Notes: a model not told the origin generated them from the sequence alone. A DNA stretch of 64,000 nt from DVEG01 sp964405435 (GCA_964405435.1 CAYOOD010000037.1:1-64000), one strand, 5' to 3'. Positions 15,300-24,032 are shown, numbered from the stretch's first letter. Translations and numbers: made by a program.

Positions 15300-16547
15300 A
15301 TGAAAACTTCACTTCCGCTTAAAATTGCTGCTTTAGCGACAGCAGCCTTTTCAACAATCGCCGCTTTCAGTCCGGCGATCGCAGTTACTTTCGGTCAAAA
15401 AGAAGTCGAGCAATCCAGACTTATTGCAATTGCCATTCCCGGCGGCAGCTTTCCCAAACTGTACGTCGTCGAACAGATATCAGATGCTCGTCCCTGCTGG
15501 AGCGAAAATGGCAGCAACCCGGTGGTTGTAGACCCGCTATTTTCGACTTTTGACTTTACCGGCATTTGCGGACGCGCGATGGACAGCAACGGCTATTCTA
15601 TCCGCATGGCGAATCAAGACCTCGGCTTGCAGTACAGCCTGCGCTTAGTTCAGCAAGAAAATGACGTCGTTCTCGTCGGATTTTCCCTCCAGCCAAACGT
15701 CCCTCAGATTGAAATCGGCAGAACCTACGGGCTCTCGAACGAACCGATGAAAGTCGTACTGAATCCCGGCTGGCGGTTTACCAAAAGAACTTACGAAGGT
15801 AAAACCCTCGGTCACACCTATTTTACCAACGACCAACCGGTCGGATCGCTGCCTAGTGGCGGCGGTGGTACGACGGGCGGCGGCGGTACAACGGGCGGCA
15901 ATACGGGCGGCAATACGGGCGGCTCCAGTTCCTCCAAATTTAAGGATATCGCCGGTGATGTCTACGCTAGCGAAATCGAACAAGCAGTCAGCCTCGGGTT
16001 CGTCGCTGGATTTTCCGACAGTAGCTTTCAACCTCAAGGAACTTTAACCCGGGAACAATTGGTATCTTTGGTGGTAGAATCCCTCAAGGGAATCCCGAAG
16101 GCCAACATCACCGTACCCGCCCAAGTGATTTCTCGCCCCTATCCCGATGTCGATACCTCGCGCTGGAGCGCTGCTAAAATTCAATTTGCGCGGGACAATA
16201 ACATTATCAAAGGATATGAAGACGGCACCTTCCGCCCCACTCAGCCAGTCACGCGCGCGGAAATGATTGCAGTGCTGCGGAAGGCAGCGGAATTTGGCAA
16301 ATCCCTGCGCGGACTTCCCCCAGATCTAACTGCTAAACTGCCGATTAAAGTTTTCTCGGACACCAAGAAGCACTGGGCTGCCTCGACAATCGAGCAGATG
16401 TCTTCCTACTGCGCTGTTGCTTCTCCTCTCAATGAAATCGGCGAGCAATTTTATCCGGATCAGGCAGCTCGTCGGAACTATGCGGCAGCAGCCACTCTGC
16501 GGATGCTCAATTGCGTTAAAGAGGAAAAACCGACGGCATCGTCGTAA
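15300..16547 (+). CDS. DUF3747 plus SLH-domain exported protein (415 aa)
   Basis: A signal peptide (residues 1-28, ending SPAIAV) is followed by a DUF3747-type domain (about 30-180: FGQKEVEQSRLIAIAIPGG, PRGxSxFPKLYVVEQ-like start, RPCWSENG, DFTGICGRAMDSNGYSIRM). A glycine/threonine linker (about 182-208, GGGGTTGGGG with NTGG repeats) leads to two or three SLH repeats (FKDIAGDVYASEIEQAV; YPDVDTSRWSAAKIQFARDNN with YEDGTFRPTQPVTRAEMIAVL; FSDTKKHWAASTIEQM). The start is fixed by AAGGTGA 7 nt before the ATG; a start at 15276 is less likely. Such proteins are attached to the cell wall through SLH; substrate or role unknown. Confidence 0.9.
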   Translation: MKTSLPLKIAALATAAFSTIAAFSPAIAVTFGQKEVEQSRLIAIAIPGGSFPKLYVVEQISDARPCWSENGSNPVVVDPLFSTFDFTGICGRAMDSNGYSIRMANQDLGLQYSLRLVQQENDVVLVGFSLQPNVPQIEIGRTYGLSNEPMKVVLNPGWRFTKRTYEGKTLGHTYFTNDQPVGSLPSGGGGTTGGGGTTGGNTGGNTGGSSSSKFKDIAGDVYASEIEQAVSLGFVAGFSDSSFQPQGTLTREQLVSLVVESLKGIPKANITVPAQVISRPYPDVDTSRWSAAKIQFARDNNIIKGYEDGTFRPTQPVTRAEMIAVLRKAAEFGKSLRGLPPDLTAKLPIKVFSDTKKHWAASTIEQMSSYCAVASPLNEIGEQFYPDQAARRNYAAAATLRMLNCVKEEKPTASS

Positions 16548-16564
16548 ATTTCGAGATGGCTATC

Positions 16565-16585
16565 CCCTACCCTTCAAGGGTAGGG
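16565..16585. terminator. Strong hairpin between convergent genes
   Basis: CCCTACCCTT and AAGGGTAGGG form a 10-bp perfect stem around a single C. It lies just after the SLH gene and before the 3' end of the convergent hydrolase; a T-run appears further on at 16620-16626. Probably a shared terminator. Confidence 0.55.
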
Positions 16586-16624
16586 CTGCACGCATTTGCG
16601 CCCCCGTTAAGTGGGGCTATTTTT

Positions 16625-17368
16625 TTAGTCAATCGTCAATACTGAAGCAAGGCGATCGGGACGAGACAAGTGCGGGCAATGTCCTCCGGGTAATTCTATA
16701 GCATCAACCCCCAATCGCTTGCGTGCAGCGTAGCGCGACCATACAGGAGAAATTATCCGGTCATCAGTACAAAGAATATATTTATACTCTACATTGGGCA
16801 AAGACTTCAAGGGGTTGACCTCAAAAATATAGGCCATTGATTCCTGCCTGCGTGTTTTTGAGAGCGCCCAGCTCATTACATCCGGCTGACAATCGTGGTA
16901 AAATAATTCCCTCAAGACGGCTTCATCTGAAAAATCTTTTCCCACAGAAACAGGATTAAATATATAAGGTTCATCTTCAAAATATTTCAGATTACTGGGT
17001 TCTCGTGATTGATAATTCAACGATTTAAGACTTTCAGAATCGAGATGGTGGGCAAATTGGTCAAGTGTACTGTTTCCCGGACAGGCAATCAGCGCAGTCA
17101 AGAATACCAGTTGACGGACTGGACGCGCTTCTGCAACAAGGAGAATAACCGTCCCCGCCATTGAATGACCAACTAGCACGATATCATCATCAGTTTTTGG
17201 CAGCGCTGCCAATACTACATCAGCCCATTGCGATAAACTGGCAGAAGTATCTTCTATGGGCAAATCCATTGCGACTGTCTTGTGACCTTGCGCTTCTAAG
17301 TAAGGAATTAACAAATCCCAACACCAAGCGCCTTGAAAGGCACCGTGAACTAGACAGAAAAGGCTCAT
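16625..17368 (-). CDS. Alpha/beta-hydrolase (247 aa)
   Basis: The oxyanion-hole motif LVHGAFQGAWCW is at the N-terminus. The nucleophile elbow GHSMAG is at about residues 67-72, and the C-terminal GGHCPHLSRP carries the catalytic histidine. The acid is probably in CTDDRIISP. The pattern FVLVHGAFHGAWCW is that of the esterase/hydroxynitrile-lyase-like subgroup of the family. Substrate unknown; cytosolic. Convergent with the SLH gene, no operon partner. Confidence 0.87.
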   Translation of the reverse strand: MSLFCLVHGAFQGAWCWDLLIPYLEAQGHKTVAMDLPIEDTSASLSQWADVVLAALPKTDDDIVLVGHSMAGTVILLVAEARPVRQLVFLTALIACPGNSTLDQFAHHLDSESLKSLNYQSREPSNLKYFEDEPYIFNPVSVGKDFSDEAVLRELFYHDCQPDVMSWALSKTRRQESMAYIFEVNPLKSLPNVEYKYILCTDDRIISPVWSRYAARKRLGVDAIELPGGHCPHLSRPDRLASVLTID

Positions 17369-17625
17369 AGCAATTTTAGGTGTTTTTTTTGTTTAGGTTA
17401 ATCTGAGAGTTTACATGGAAATATAGAATAATTAAAAGTTTGTGCAATAAAATTTTACAATAAATCTGAGGCGATCGGGCCGATTTTGTAATGGCCTGCG
17501 AGAGGGCGAAGCATTCGGATGGTCAATTTTCGAGAGCGATCGCTAGATTTACGCAGTTGGCGGCTTTCCCGCCGGACAAAAACGCGGATTTATTCGGGCT
17601 AAATGCGGGATGCTAAATCAACTCA
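17369..17625. other. Spacer
   Basis: AT-rich sequence upstream of the hydrolase gene. No coding signal is seen. A HIP1-rich patch lies at 17470-17550. Confidence 0.4.
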
Positions 17626-17655
17626 AAAACCCGGTTTCTTCAAGAAACCGGGCTT
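17626..17655. repeat. REP-like palindrome variant
   Basis: AAAACCCGGTTTCTT followed by AAGAAACCGGGCTTT pairs with one mismatch around a single C. It is a member of the AGAAGCCGGG family in which the arm reads AGAAACCGGG. It is isolated from any RAYT gene. Confidence 0.7.
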
Positions 17656-17702
17656 TGATTGTACGATCGAAAAATTGAAGCGGGACAGGCGGCAAGCGCG
17701 TT

Positions 17703-17775
17703 AATCATGCGAGAGAATCGAACTCTCAAACCTCCATCTGGAATGAGACGGTGCCAGAACCACTGGCAGCGATTT
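17703..17775 (-). other. Degenerate tRNA-like sequence
   Basis: On the minus strand the 73-nt stretch contains a perfect T-arm (GAGAG TTCGATT CTCTC), a possible D-arm (GCCA…TGGC with GG in the loop) and a weak anticodon arm whose loop would read TTCCAGA. The acceptor ends pair at only about 3 of 7 positions and no intact gene can be folded, so it looks like a tRNA relic. It lies about 190 bp downstream of the vWA/ARPP-1 operon. Confidence 0.3.
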
Positions 17776-17961
17776 TGCCTTGCTCAGTTCCCGCTGGAAT
17801 GTACTATACTACAATTTCCCTTCGGTGCATGAGATGGGTTAAACAGGACGGGCGATTAGCATTTCGGCGTTTTGTCCCAAATCTGGTATCAGGGTGGAGA
17901 AGCGCCGCAACCTAACTTAGTTCCCTCTGTAATATAGCATAATACACTCTCGTCGGTTGTG
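17776..17961. promoter_or_regulatory. AT-rich operon end with shared TATACTACAA word
   Basis: CTATACTACAA near 17804-17815 matches GTATACTACAA near 20620-20632 upstream of the same operon. The two copies therefore bracket the vWA/ARPP-1 pair. TAATATAGCATAATACAC near 17930 is another AT-rich motif. Their role is unknown. Confidence 0.3.
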
Positions 17962-18948
17962 TCAAGTATTTTCTTGAAAATATTCTGGCTTGGCAAAAAG
18001 CGAGGCGTATACGAGCTGTCCCTCTTCTTCCACGAACTGACCGGCGAAATTCTGCCCGATCGCAGTTTTCAGGCGCAGCCCGAGAAAACGTTCTTCTTCC
18101 TGTACCTGGAAGTGTTCTCCGCGCGTTTCCTTTAGGGACTTGCGGAGGCTCTCTTGCAATTGCAGGCGGCTTTCACGGAGCTGCGATCGCACTTCTTGCA
18201 GGCTGCGGGCGGCAAACGGCACCGCTTTCTGAGGCGTCGTCTCCCCTTTTTGCTCCAGATACATCGCCGCCGTGCCGTAGCAAAAACAAATAAGCGGCAT
18301 CCACACTTCTCGGAAATAAGCCGCAGAAGGCGCAATCTCTACCCCAGCCAATTTGTCTCGGATAAAGAAGAGTGCCCCAATTTGCCCGTTCAAGAGTTCC
18401 AAGCGGCTCTGATATTGCGTCAGGTACGCCCGCTTTTTCGTGACGATCTGCTCCAAATGCCCGCTGTCTGACAAGCCAAATTGTACGTTAAGCTGCGAAA
18501 TTTCTCCCCACAGCTTGCTGTAGCTTTTCTCCCCTCGCAATTGCAGGGCTTTGTAGCGCAACTGCACGGGCAAGATGAAGAACCACTGTTCGCGCCCTTC
18601 CAAATATCCGCCCTGGGATTGTTGCACGCAGCAGGCATCTTCAAACATCAATTTCTGACCGGCTGCAATAAATGCCGAGCGGCAGAGGGCGTGATTTTGC
18701 GCGCCGTCTTGGATGTAGCCCATGTGCAGGGGCACGATCGCCACGCCTTTTTCGCCCGGGTTGGAAAGTTCCATATTTCCATAACCCCGCACTTGCGCGA
18801 GTTTCAAACCCGAAAGCGGGCTGGTGAAATTGCCATCGCGATCGCTCCCAAATATCGGCACAACCGCGATCGCCCCTGACTGCTGCGGCATCCCGAAACG
18901 GTAAGGGGACAAGTCAAATGCACGGGGAACTAATTCTTGGCAGTCCAT
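17962..18948 (-). CDS. ARPP-1-like domain protein (328 aa)
   Basis: From memory this resembles the ARPP-1 family (ARG and rhodanese-phosphatase-superfamily-associated protein): IAVVPIFGSDRDG, a long beta-rich first half with LSNPGEKGVAIVPLHMGYIQDGAQNHALCRSAFI, the QGGYLEG segment, then helices and a Gln/Arg/Leu-rich coil (QEVRSQLRESRLQLQESLRKSL). The ATG at 18948 is preceded by GGACAG; the frame extends to 19146 only through translated heptamer repeats, so the longer start is rejected. The gene follows a vWA-protein gene on the same strand, forming a two-gene unit. Comparative work by others has linked such domains to conflict/NTP-dependent systems; a defence or stress role here is inference. 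Confidence 0.6.
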   Translation of the reverse strand: MDCQELVPRAFDLSPYRFGMPQQSGAIAVVPIFGSDRDGNFTSPLSGLKLAQVRGYGNMELSNPGEKGVAIVPLHMGYIQDGAQNHALCRSAFIAAGQKLMFEDACCVQQSQGGYLEGREQWFFILPVQLRYKALQLRGEKSYSKLWGEISQLNVQFGLSDSGHLEQIVTKKRAYLTQYQSRLELLNGQIGALFFIRDKLAGVEIAPSAAYFREVWMPLICFCYGTAAMYLEQKGETTPQKAVPFAARSLQEVRSQLRESRLQLQESLRKSLKETRGEHFQVQEEERFLGLRLKTAIGQNFAGQFVEEEGQLVYASLFAKPEYFQENT

Positions 18949-18966
18949 TGCGATCTGTCCTTTTTT

Positions 18967-19066
18967 AGTGCTGAGTGCTGAGTGCTGAGTGCTGAGTGGG
19001 GGAGAGTCTGGATTGTGTAGGGGCTTTTCGCGAAAAGCCCCTACAGGAGTGCTGAGTGCTGAGTGG
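18967..19066. repeat. Heptamer repeats (AGTGCTG)n with a perfect 28-bp palindrome
   Basis: Four copies of AGTGCTG plus AGTG at 18967-18998 and about two and a half copies at 19048-19065 flank a perfect palindrome at 19017-19044 (GTAGGGGCTTTTCG and its exact complement). The whole tract fills the spacer between the two genes of the vWA/ARPP-1 unit. The heptamers are short tandemly repeated repetitive (STRR) sequences of the type described in cyanobacteria. Confidence 0.9.
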
Positions 19067-19161
19067 GGGAGGGAGAGTGTGAAGTTTAAAGTGTGGAGTG
19101 CGGAAGGAGTAATTAAATTTTTCTTCGACTCAATTCTCTCCCCCATGCCTCATGCCCCTTG

Positions 19162-20526
19162 TTAATGACTCGCCGAACTCAAAACTTTTTCAAATCGGTC
19201 GAGCTTTTCGAGCAGAAATTCCCGCATTCCTGCCTCGCCCGCGCCATCTTTTGCGGCTGAGAAAAGCAGCATCAGCAATTCTTCAAACTCGTCTTGATGC
19301 CAGAATTCTAACTGGGGCAGGTTGTCTGCCGATCGCCGCAGGCTCAAGTCGTCTTGGCTGGTGAACTTGCTGTGGCAGAAAATCACGGGCGTGTTAATGC
19401 CGATCTGGGGCAAGGTGGCGATAACTCTCGCCAAATCTCCCGGATATACATTCTCATAACCGTCGGAAACGATCGCCACTAAATCCGGTTTGCTTTCCAG
19501 GGCGTCGAGCAACGCATCGGCTAGGTCGGTGTGTCCTTCGGGCACGGGCAGTTCGCCGCTGCCGCCGACGGGAAACACGCGCAATTCGGCACAGCATTTT
19601 TCCAGCACGCGCTGCAAGGCGAGGGATTGTGCAATGCAGCAATATTCCCGTTCGCCGTAGCCGCGCGTGGATGCGGAGGCATCGAGAACGAATGCCAACC
19701 GTCCGGGAAATCGGGGCAGTTTGCTAGCGGTTTCTCCGACATACCGATCTAAAGCTTGCTGCAATTCGGCTGAGGTTCCGCCGCGATACAGGTGAACGAG
19801 GGTAGCGGAAATGTCTCCCCGATTGGTGGCGGTGATGGTTTTCGGACGCTCCGGGCGATCGTACAGTTGTTGGCGATATTTGGCGTGAACGAGCTGATAG
19901 TTTCCGCTGCTCGTCTGGCGGGGTTCTTGTTTGTACAGAAGGGGTACAAGACATTTCACCCATTCGGCATCGCGGGCGTATTTGAGCAGGTTCGATCGCA
20001 GGTAGGTTTCGTCGGCGACGGCGGGATTGCCGAGCATTTTGGCACAAGCTCTGGCGACATTTTTCCCGATCGCGTGTTCGAGACAATCGACGATCGCCGC
20101 TCGGCGCGCGATCGCCATGTCTTCACTGTGGGGATGGTTGAAGATGTACTTCAAAATCGCTCTCGATGCGTGTTTGTGATTGGCTCGCACGCGCCGCAGT
20201 GCCAGAAATACGGTGAGGACGCGATCGGGATGGAGGATTGCCAAGAGGATATTCACGACGCGATCGAGGGTGCGCCGCACTTCTTTTGACAAGCCCCTGC
20301 GGGAAGCGCTCAGCAGTACGAACAAGACGCGATCGCGCTCGGCATCCTGCACGGATTCGGCAAGTGCTAACAAGGCGTAGATTTCGGGATTTTGCTGGTA
20401 AGCGGCTCGGTGCGCGGCTTCGTCGCTCCACTCTGGCGGCGCGCCGTTGCGCCGCAGCACGAAGGGTTCGTCGCGAGATCGCAGGTGCGCTAGCATTTGT
20501 CCGGCACGGGGGGCGCGATCGTCCAT
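19162..20526 (-). CDS. vWA-domain protein with helical N-terminal region, TROVE-like (454 aa)
   Basis: Residues 1-265 are alpha-helical and rich in Arg/Ala/Leu, with no catalytic motif. A von Willebrand A domain starts at about 275 (RLAFVLDASAST) with an intact MIDAS DxSxS (D282, S284, S286) and a later acidic strand (LVAIVSDGYENV). Helical-repeat plus vWA is the architecture of the RNA-binding TROVE/Ro60 family, but sequence alone does not prove that. The start ATG at 20526 precedes 'MDDRAPRAGQ'. It is first in a two-gene unit with the ARPP-1-like gene, separated by repeats. Metal-dependent adhesion or scaffold function is likely; a conflict/stress role is inference. Confidence 0.75.
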   Translation of the reverse strand: MDDRAPRAGQMLAHLRSRDEPFVLRRNGAPPEWSDEAAHRAAYQQNPEIYALLALAESVQDAERDRVLFVLLSASRRGLSKEVRRTLDRVVNILLAILHPDRVLTVFLALRRVRANHKHASRAILKYIFNHPHSEDMAIARRAAIVDCLEHAIGKNVARACAKMLGNPAVADETYLRSNLLKYARDAEWVKCLVPLLYKQEPRQTSSGNYQLVHAKYRQQLYDRPERPKTITATNRGDISATLVHLYRGGTSAELQQALDRYVGETASKLPRFPGRLAFVLDASASTRGYGEREYCCIAQSLALQRVLEKCCAELRVFPVGGSGELPVPEGHTDLADALLDALESKPDLVAIVSDGYENVYPGDLARVIATLPQIGINTPVIFCHSKFTSQDDLSLRRSADNLPQLEFWHQDEFEELLMLLFSAAKDGAGEAGMREFLLEKLDRFEKVLSSASH

Positions 20527-21012
20527 TGTCTCTCTCCTATATCAATGATCTCCGGCTAGGCGGTTTCTCTCCCAGCCCCACCGAGGTCGAGAGGTTTACA
20601 GCGTTGATTTAATACTACAGTATACTACAAAGCTTACAATGTCAAGGGGCACGCCAAAATTCCCACAGTGGCGCTTTCCCCGCTCTGCGCAATTGTTTGG
20701 GCGTTTTTTCACAAAAATATATAAATCTGTGTCGGGCTGCTGTGAGATCGGCGGCCCTCGCAAAAAAAGTGATACATAAGTTACAGACTTAAAAGCGGGA
20801 ACAATTGTCTAAAATTATGTGTCTTGGTGCTGTCTGTGGCAATTATCAGCGCCTCACATTCCCTAACTAAGATTTAGTTTTATGTCGAAATATTTTGATA
20901 AATTTATCGAGACACAGCCGTCAGGCGGCAATTTTGGCAGGTGGCAGCCAGTGCAAAAAAGCTAAATTGCAAGTATAAAGAGCACGCCCGTCGCGAGTTC
21001 AATGAGAGTGCA
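20527..21012. promoter_or_regulatory. Upstream region of the vWA operon and the GHL10 gene
   Basis: A near-palindromic TACTACAGTATACTACA around 20616-20632 lies about 90 bp upstream of the vWA gene and may be its operator or promoter; AGTATACT is a perfect 8-bp palindrome in it. The rest of this 486-bp divergent spacer is AT-rich and holds no gene I can support. Confidence 0.4.
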
Positions 21013-22386
21013 ATGAGCAGAAAAGTTCAAACCTGGTTGATTTCCTGGCTGTGCCTGGGAGTGGCGTTTTACCTGACGGTGCTCGCTCCGCTGCACGGGA
21101 GATCGCTATTTCCCAGAGCGATCGCCGCCAATCCCCAAACAGCCCCTGTCGCTGCTGAGGTGCGGGGCGTGTGGCTCACCAATGTTGGCAGCGCCGTTCT
21201 CTTCGTTCCCTGGGGCGTCAACCGGGCACTGCAGCAGCTATCTCAACTCAACTTCAACACCGTCTACCCCGTCGTTTGGAACCGGGGGCACACCTTTTAC
21301 CAGAGCGATGTGGCAAAACGAGTGACGGGGCGGGCTGCCGATCCGCTGCTGACGAGTTTGCGTCTGGGGCGGGATTTGCTGCCCGAGATTGTCAAGCAAG
21401 GACATCAACAGCATTTGAATGTTATCCCGTGGTTTGAGTACGGCTTGATGGCACCGGCGTCTTCGCAACTGGCGAAGCGCCACCCAGAGTGGCTGACTGT
21501 TCGCCAAAACGGCACCGAGACGCTCAAGGAAATACCCAACGAGCAGGGGGCGATCGAGCAAGCCCTGCCCAACGGGCAGACGAGCTTGCAAAAAAAACGG
21601 GCAATCCAGCAAGTGTGGTTGAATCCGCTGCACCCGGGCGTGCAGAAGTTCGTACTCGACTTGATTGTGGAAGTCGTCAGCAAATACGATGTAGACGGCA
21701 TTCAGCTAGATGACCACTTTGGGATGCCGGTCGATTTCGGTTACGATCGCTTTACAATCGAGCTTTATCAAAAAGAACACGAAGGACAAAAGCCGCCCGA
21801 CAACCCCAAAGACGAGGAGTGGATGCGCTGGAGAGCCGATAAAATTACCGATTTGATGCAAAAAGTCTACAGCGCCGTCAAAACCGCCAAGCCAAAATGT
21901 CTGGTTTCTCTCTCGCCCAATCCCCAGGATTTTTCCTACCGATCTTACCTGCAAGACTGGCAGACTTGGGTTGAGCGCGGTTTGGTGGAAGAGGTGGTTT
22001 TGCAGGTGTATCGCGACGACATGAAGACGTTTCTCTTGGAATTGCAAACCCCCGCCGTGCAGGAGGCGAGGCGTCGGATTCCCGTCAGCGTGGGAATTAC
22101 AACCGGGACGTGGGGGACGCCGGTAGATATCAAACAGGTTCAGCAACAGGTGAAAGCGGTTCGCGATCGCGGCTTTCAGGGCGTTTCTTTCTTTTACTGG
22201 GAAAGCTTGTGGGGTTATATCGCTCCCGAATCCCCGATCGAGCGCCGCGTCGCCTTCAAGAAAATTTTTGCTGCCAGAGCGCGACGACCGAAACAAATTC
22301 TCTCTCCTCCCTACGAGGAAGCTGAGAGCATGACAGCGCAAGGCAAAAATCTGCTTTTCTCCAAACATGGGAATGAATCAGCATGA
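21013..22386 (+). CDS. GHL10 (glycoside-hydrolase-like family 10) exported protein (457 aa)
   Basis: An N-terminal membrane/signal segment (TWLISWLCLGVAFYLTVLAPL, residues 6-26) precedes a TIM-barrel of the DUF187/GHL10 kind: EVRGVWLTNVGSAVLF, LNFNTVYPVVWNRGHTFY, NVIPWFEYGLM, VDGIQLDDHFGMP and VSLSPNPQDFSY. The catalytic-site acids are probably in the DGIQLDDH segment and later EEVVLQVYRDD. The ATG at 21013 follows GAGAG and begins just before the hydrophobic helix; a GTG at 20941 is less likely. Family members act on peptidoglycan-related or polysaccharide substrates; the substrate here is unknown. The stop overlaps the next gene by 4 bp (ATGA). Confidence 0.82.
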   Translation: MSRKVQTWLISWLCLGVAFYLTVLAPLHGRSLFPRAIAANPQTAPVAAEVRGVWLTNVGSAVLFVPWGVNRALQQLSQLNFNTVYPVVWNRGHTFYQSDVAKRVTGRAADPLLTSLRLGRDLLPEIVKQGHQQHLNVIPWFEYGLMAPASSQLAKRHPEWLTVRQNGTETLKEIPNEQGAIEQALPNGQTSLQKKRAIQQVWLNPLHPGVQKFVLDLIVEVVSKYDVDGIQLDDHFGMPVDFGYDRFTIELYQKEHEGQKPPDNPKDEEWMRWRADKITDLMQKVYSAVKTAKPKCLVSLSPNPQDFSYRSYLQDWQTWVERGLVEEVVLQVYRDDMKTFLLELQTPAVQEARRRIPVSVGITTGTWGTPVDIKQVQQQVKAVRDRGFQGVSFFYWESLWGYIAPESPIERRVAFKKIFAARARRPKQILSPPYEEAESMTAQGKNLLFSKHGNESA

Positions 22387-23006
22387 GCAAAACTTCAGTA
22401 CCGACAGCGGTTTATTATTACGTTCCGATCGAACCGATTAAACCTGGAATTGGATTTTGGCTGAGGTGGGTATTTTTTACCTGGGTTGGATTTTTAGCGA
22501 GTTTGTTATTTGTCGAGATCGGCGTGCGACCTTATATCGGGGCGGTGCAGGGAGCGATCGGCGGAGCTGCCATCGGTTTGGCGCAGTGGTTGGCGATCAG
22601 AGAGCGCATTCCCCGATCGCAGGGGTGGATCTTGGCGAGCGTACTCAGTTGGATGGCGATCGGCGGCAGCAGCCTCGGCGCTTTGGGCTGGATTGCGCCC
22701 CGAAGCGATTTTCTAGCAGTCCGAGCGCTGCACGGCTGTTTGGATGGAATATTGGTTGGGGCTTTAATAGGATTGGGGCAGTGGTTTGTCCTGAAAAAGT
22801 ACGTCACCCGATCGGCTTGGTGGATAGTTGCCAGTGCCGCGAGCTGGGCGATCGGACTGCCCCTCGGCTGGACGATCGGCGGCATTTTGCATCAAGCCAC
22901 GCGCCAGTTTTTGAGCGAATTAATCGGTTTAGCGCTGACGTGGCTGGCAGTCTCCGCGATGACCGGATTTTCCCTGATGGGGTTTTTGCGTCGCGCCTAT
23001 CTTTGA
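22383..23006 (+). CDS. Polytopic membrane protein (207 aa)
   Basis: Five or six hydrophobic helices are seen: FWLRWVFFTWVGFLASLLFVE, a glycine-rich GAVQGAIGGAAIGLAQWLAI, WILASVLSWMAIGGSSLGAL, GILVGALIGLGQWFVL, WWIVASAASWAIGLPLGWTIGG, and LIGLALTWLAVSAMTGFSLMGFL. The two halves share a GAxxGLAQWxxxRxxxxRSxxWIxAS pattern, so it is an internal duplication. The start overlaps the end of the GHL10 gene by 4 bp, indicating translational coupling. Similar glycine-rich membrane proteins are common in cyanobacteria without known role. Confidence 0.82.
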   Translation: MSKTSVPTAVYYYVPIEPIKPGIGFWLRWVFFTWVGFLASLLFVEIGVRPYIGAVQGAIGGAAIGLAQWLAIRERIPRSQGWILASVLSWMAIGGSSLGALGWIAPRSDFLAVRALHGCLDGILVGALIGLGQWFVLKKYVTRSAWWIVASAASWAIGLPLGWTIGGILHQATRQFLSELIGLALTWLAVSAMTGFSLMGFLRRAYL

Positions 23007-23195
23007 GAAGCGGTTTGCGTCTCGGATCGGGCGACGCGCCCTATTCCAGTTGAGAACAAATACTCAGCCAGCAGAACTGCGAAAATCTCCCCTATCTTCT
23101 CTTCCGTTTCTGTATCAAATTCTACCTTTTGGAAGGTGTAGGGGAGGAGATTGCCGTGCTTTATTCAAATTAAGCGAGTGAAAACTGGAGAATCT

Positions 23196-24023
23196 ATGGC
23201 GCTGAATGAAGCCCACAGGCAATTGGTGATTATCGGTGGAGCGGAAGATAAGGAAGGGGATTGCAAAATTCTTCGGGAATTCGTGCGACGAGCTGGAGGC
23301 ACGAAAGCGCGGATTGTGATTATGACAGCGGCTACCGAGCTGCCCCGAGAAGTTGGAGAAAATTATATTAAAGTATTCGAGCGGCTCGGAGCTGAGGATA
23401 TTCGCATCGTCGATACGGTGACGCGCGACGACGCGCGCTCCTCGAGCGCTCTGGAAGCGATCGAGAATGCGACGGGTATCTTTTTCACGGGGGGAGATCA
23501 AGCGCGGATCGTCAGCATCCTCAAAGATACGGAACTCGATGAGGCGATTCACAAGCGGTACTCGGAAGGTGCCGTCATCGGGGGCACGAGCGCGGGTGCG
23601 GCTGTCATGCCGGACGTGATGATTATCGAAGGAGATTCCGAAACTCATCCCCGCGTCAATGTTGTGGAGATGGGACCTGGTATGGCATTCCTGCCGGGGG
23701 TGGTGATCGACCAGCATTTCTCGCAGCGCGGGCGTCTGGGGCGCGTGCTTTCTGCACTGGCACAGCAGCAGGCAGTTTTGGGATTCGGCATTGACGAGAA
23801 TACGGCTGTGGTGGTGAACGGCAACGAATTTGACGTGATTGGGGAAGGCGTGGTTACGGTTGTGGATGTGGCGGAGATCGACCACTGCAACCTCGACAAT
23901 ATCTTGAAAGATGAGGCTTTGGCGATTTGCGGAGCCAAACTTCACATCCTGCCCGAGGGATATCGCTTTAACCTGGAAACTCGCCAGCCGATCCTAGACA
24001 AACAAGTCATGCAAGCGGCGTAA
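23196..24023 (+). CDS. cphB: Cyanophycinase
   Basis: A 275-aa serine-type exopeptidase of the S51 family that splits cyanophycin (multi-L-arginyl-poly-L-aspartate) into beta-Asp-Arg dipeptides. It has GGAEDK at residues 14-19 and FTGGDQARI. The nucleophile elbow is GGTSAGA with S132, the position known for the catalytic serine of Synechocystis CphB. VVIDQHFSQRGRLGRVLSAL and GFGIDENTAVVV also match. The ATG at 23196 has GGAG 7 nt upstream; an upstream start at 23151 is less likely. No cyanophycin synthetase (cphA) gene is adjacent. Released dipeptides feed arginine and aspartate catabolism. Confidence 0.97.
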   Translation: MALNEAHRQLVIIGGAEDKEGDCKILREFVRRAGGTKARIVIMTAATELPREVGENYIKVFERLGAEDIRIVDTVTRDDARSSSALEAIENATGIFFTGGDQARIVSILKDTELDEAIHKRYSEGAVIGGTSAGAAVMPDVMIIEGDSETHPRVNVVEMGPGMAFLPGVVIDQHFSQRGRLGRVLSALAQQQAVLGFGIDENTAVVVNGNEFDVIGEGVVTVVDVAEIDHCNLDNILKDEALAICGAKLHILPEGYRFNLETRQPILDKQVMQAA

Positions 24024-24032
24024 AAAGGAAAA

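Noticed and set aside
17703..17775. Functional tRNA gene
   Set aside because: Acceptor stem pairs at about 3 of 7 positions and the anticodon stem has a mismatch and a 3-nt offset.
18949..19146. Upstream extension of the ARPP-1-like protein
   Set aside because: The extra 66 residues are translated heptamer repeats and palindrome; ATG 18948 has a ribosome site and starts the domain.
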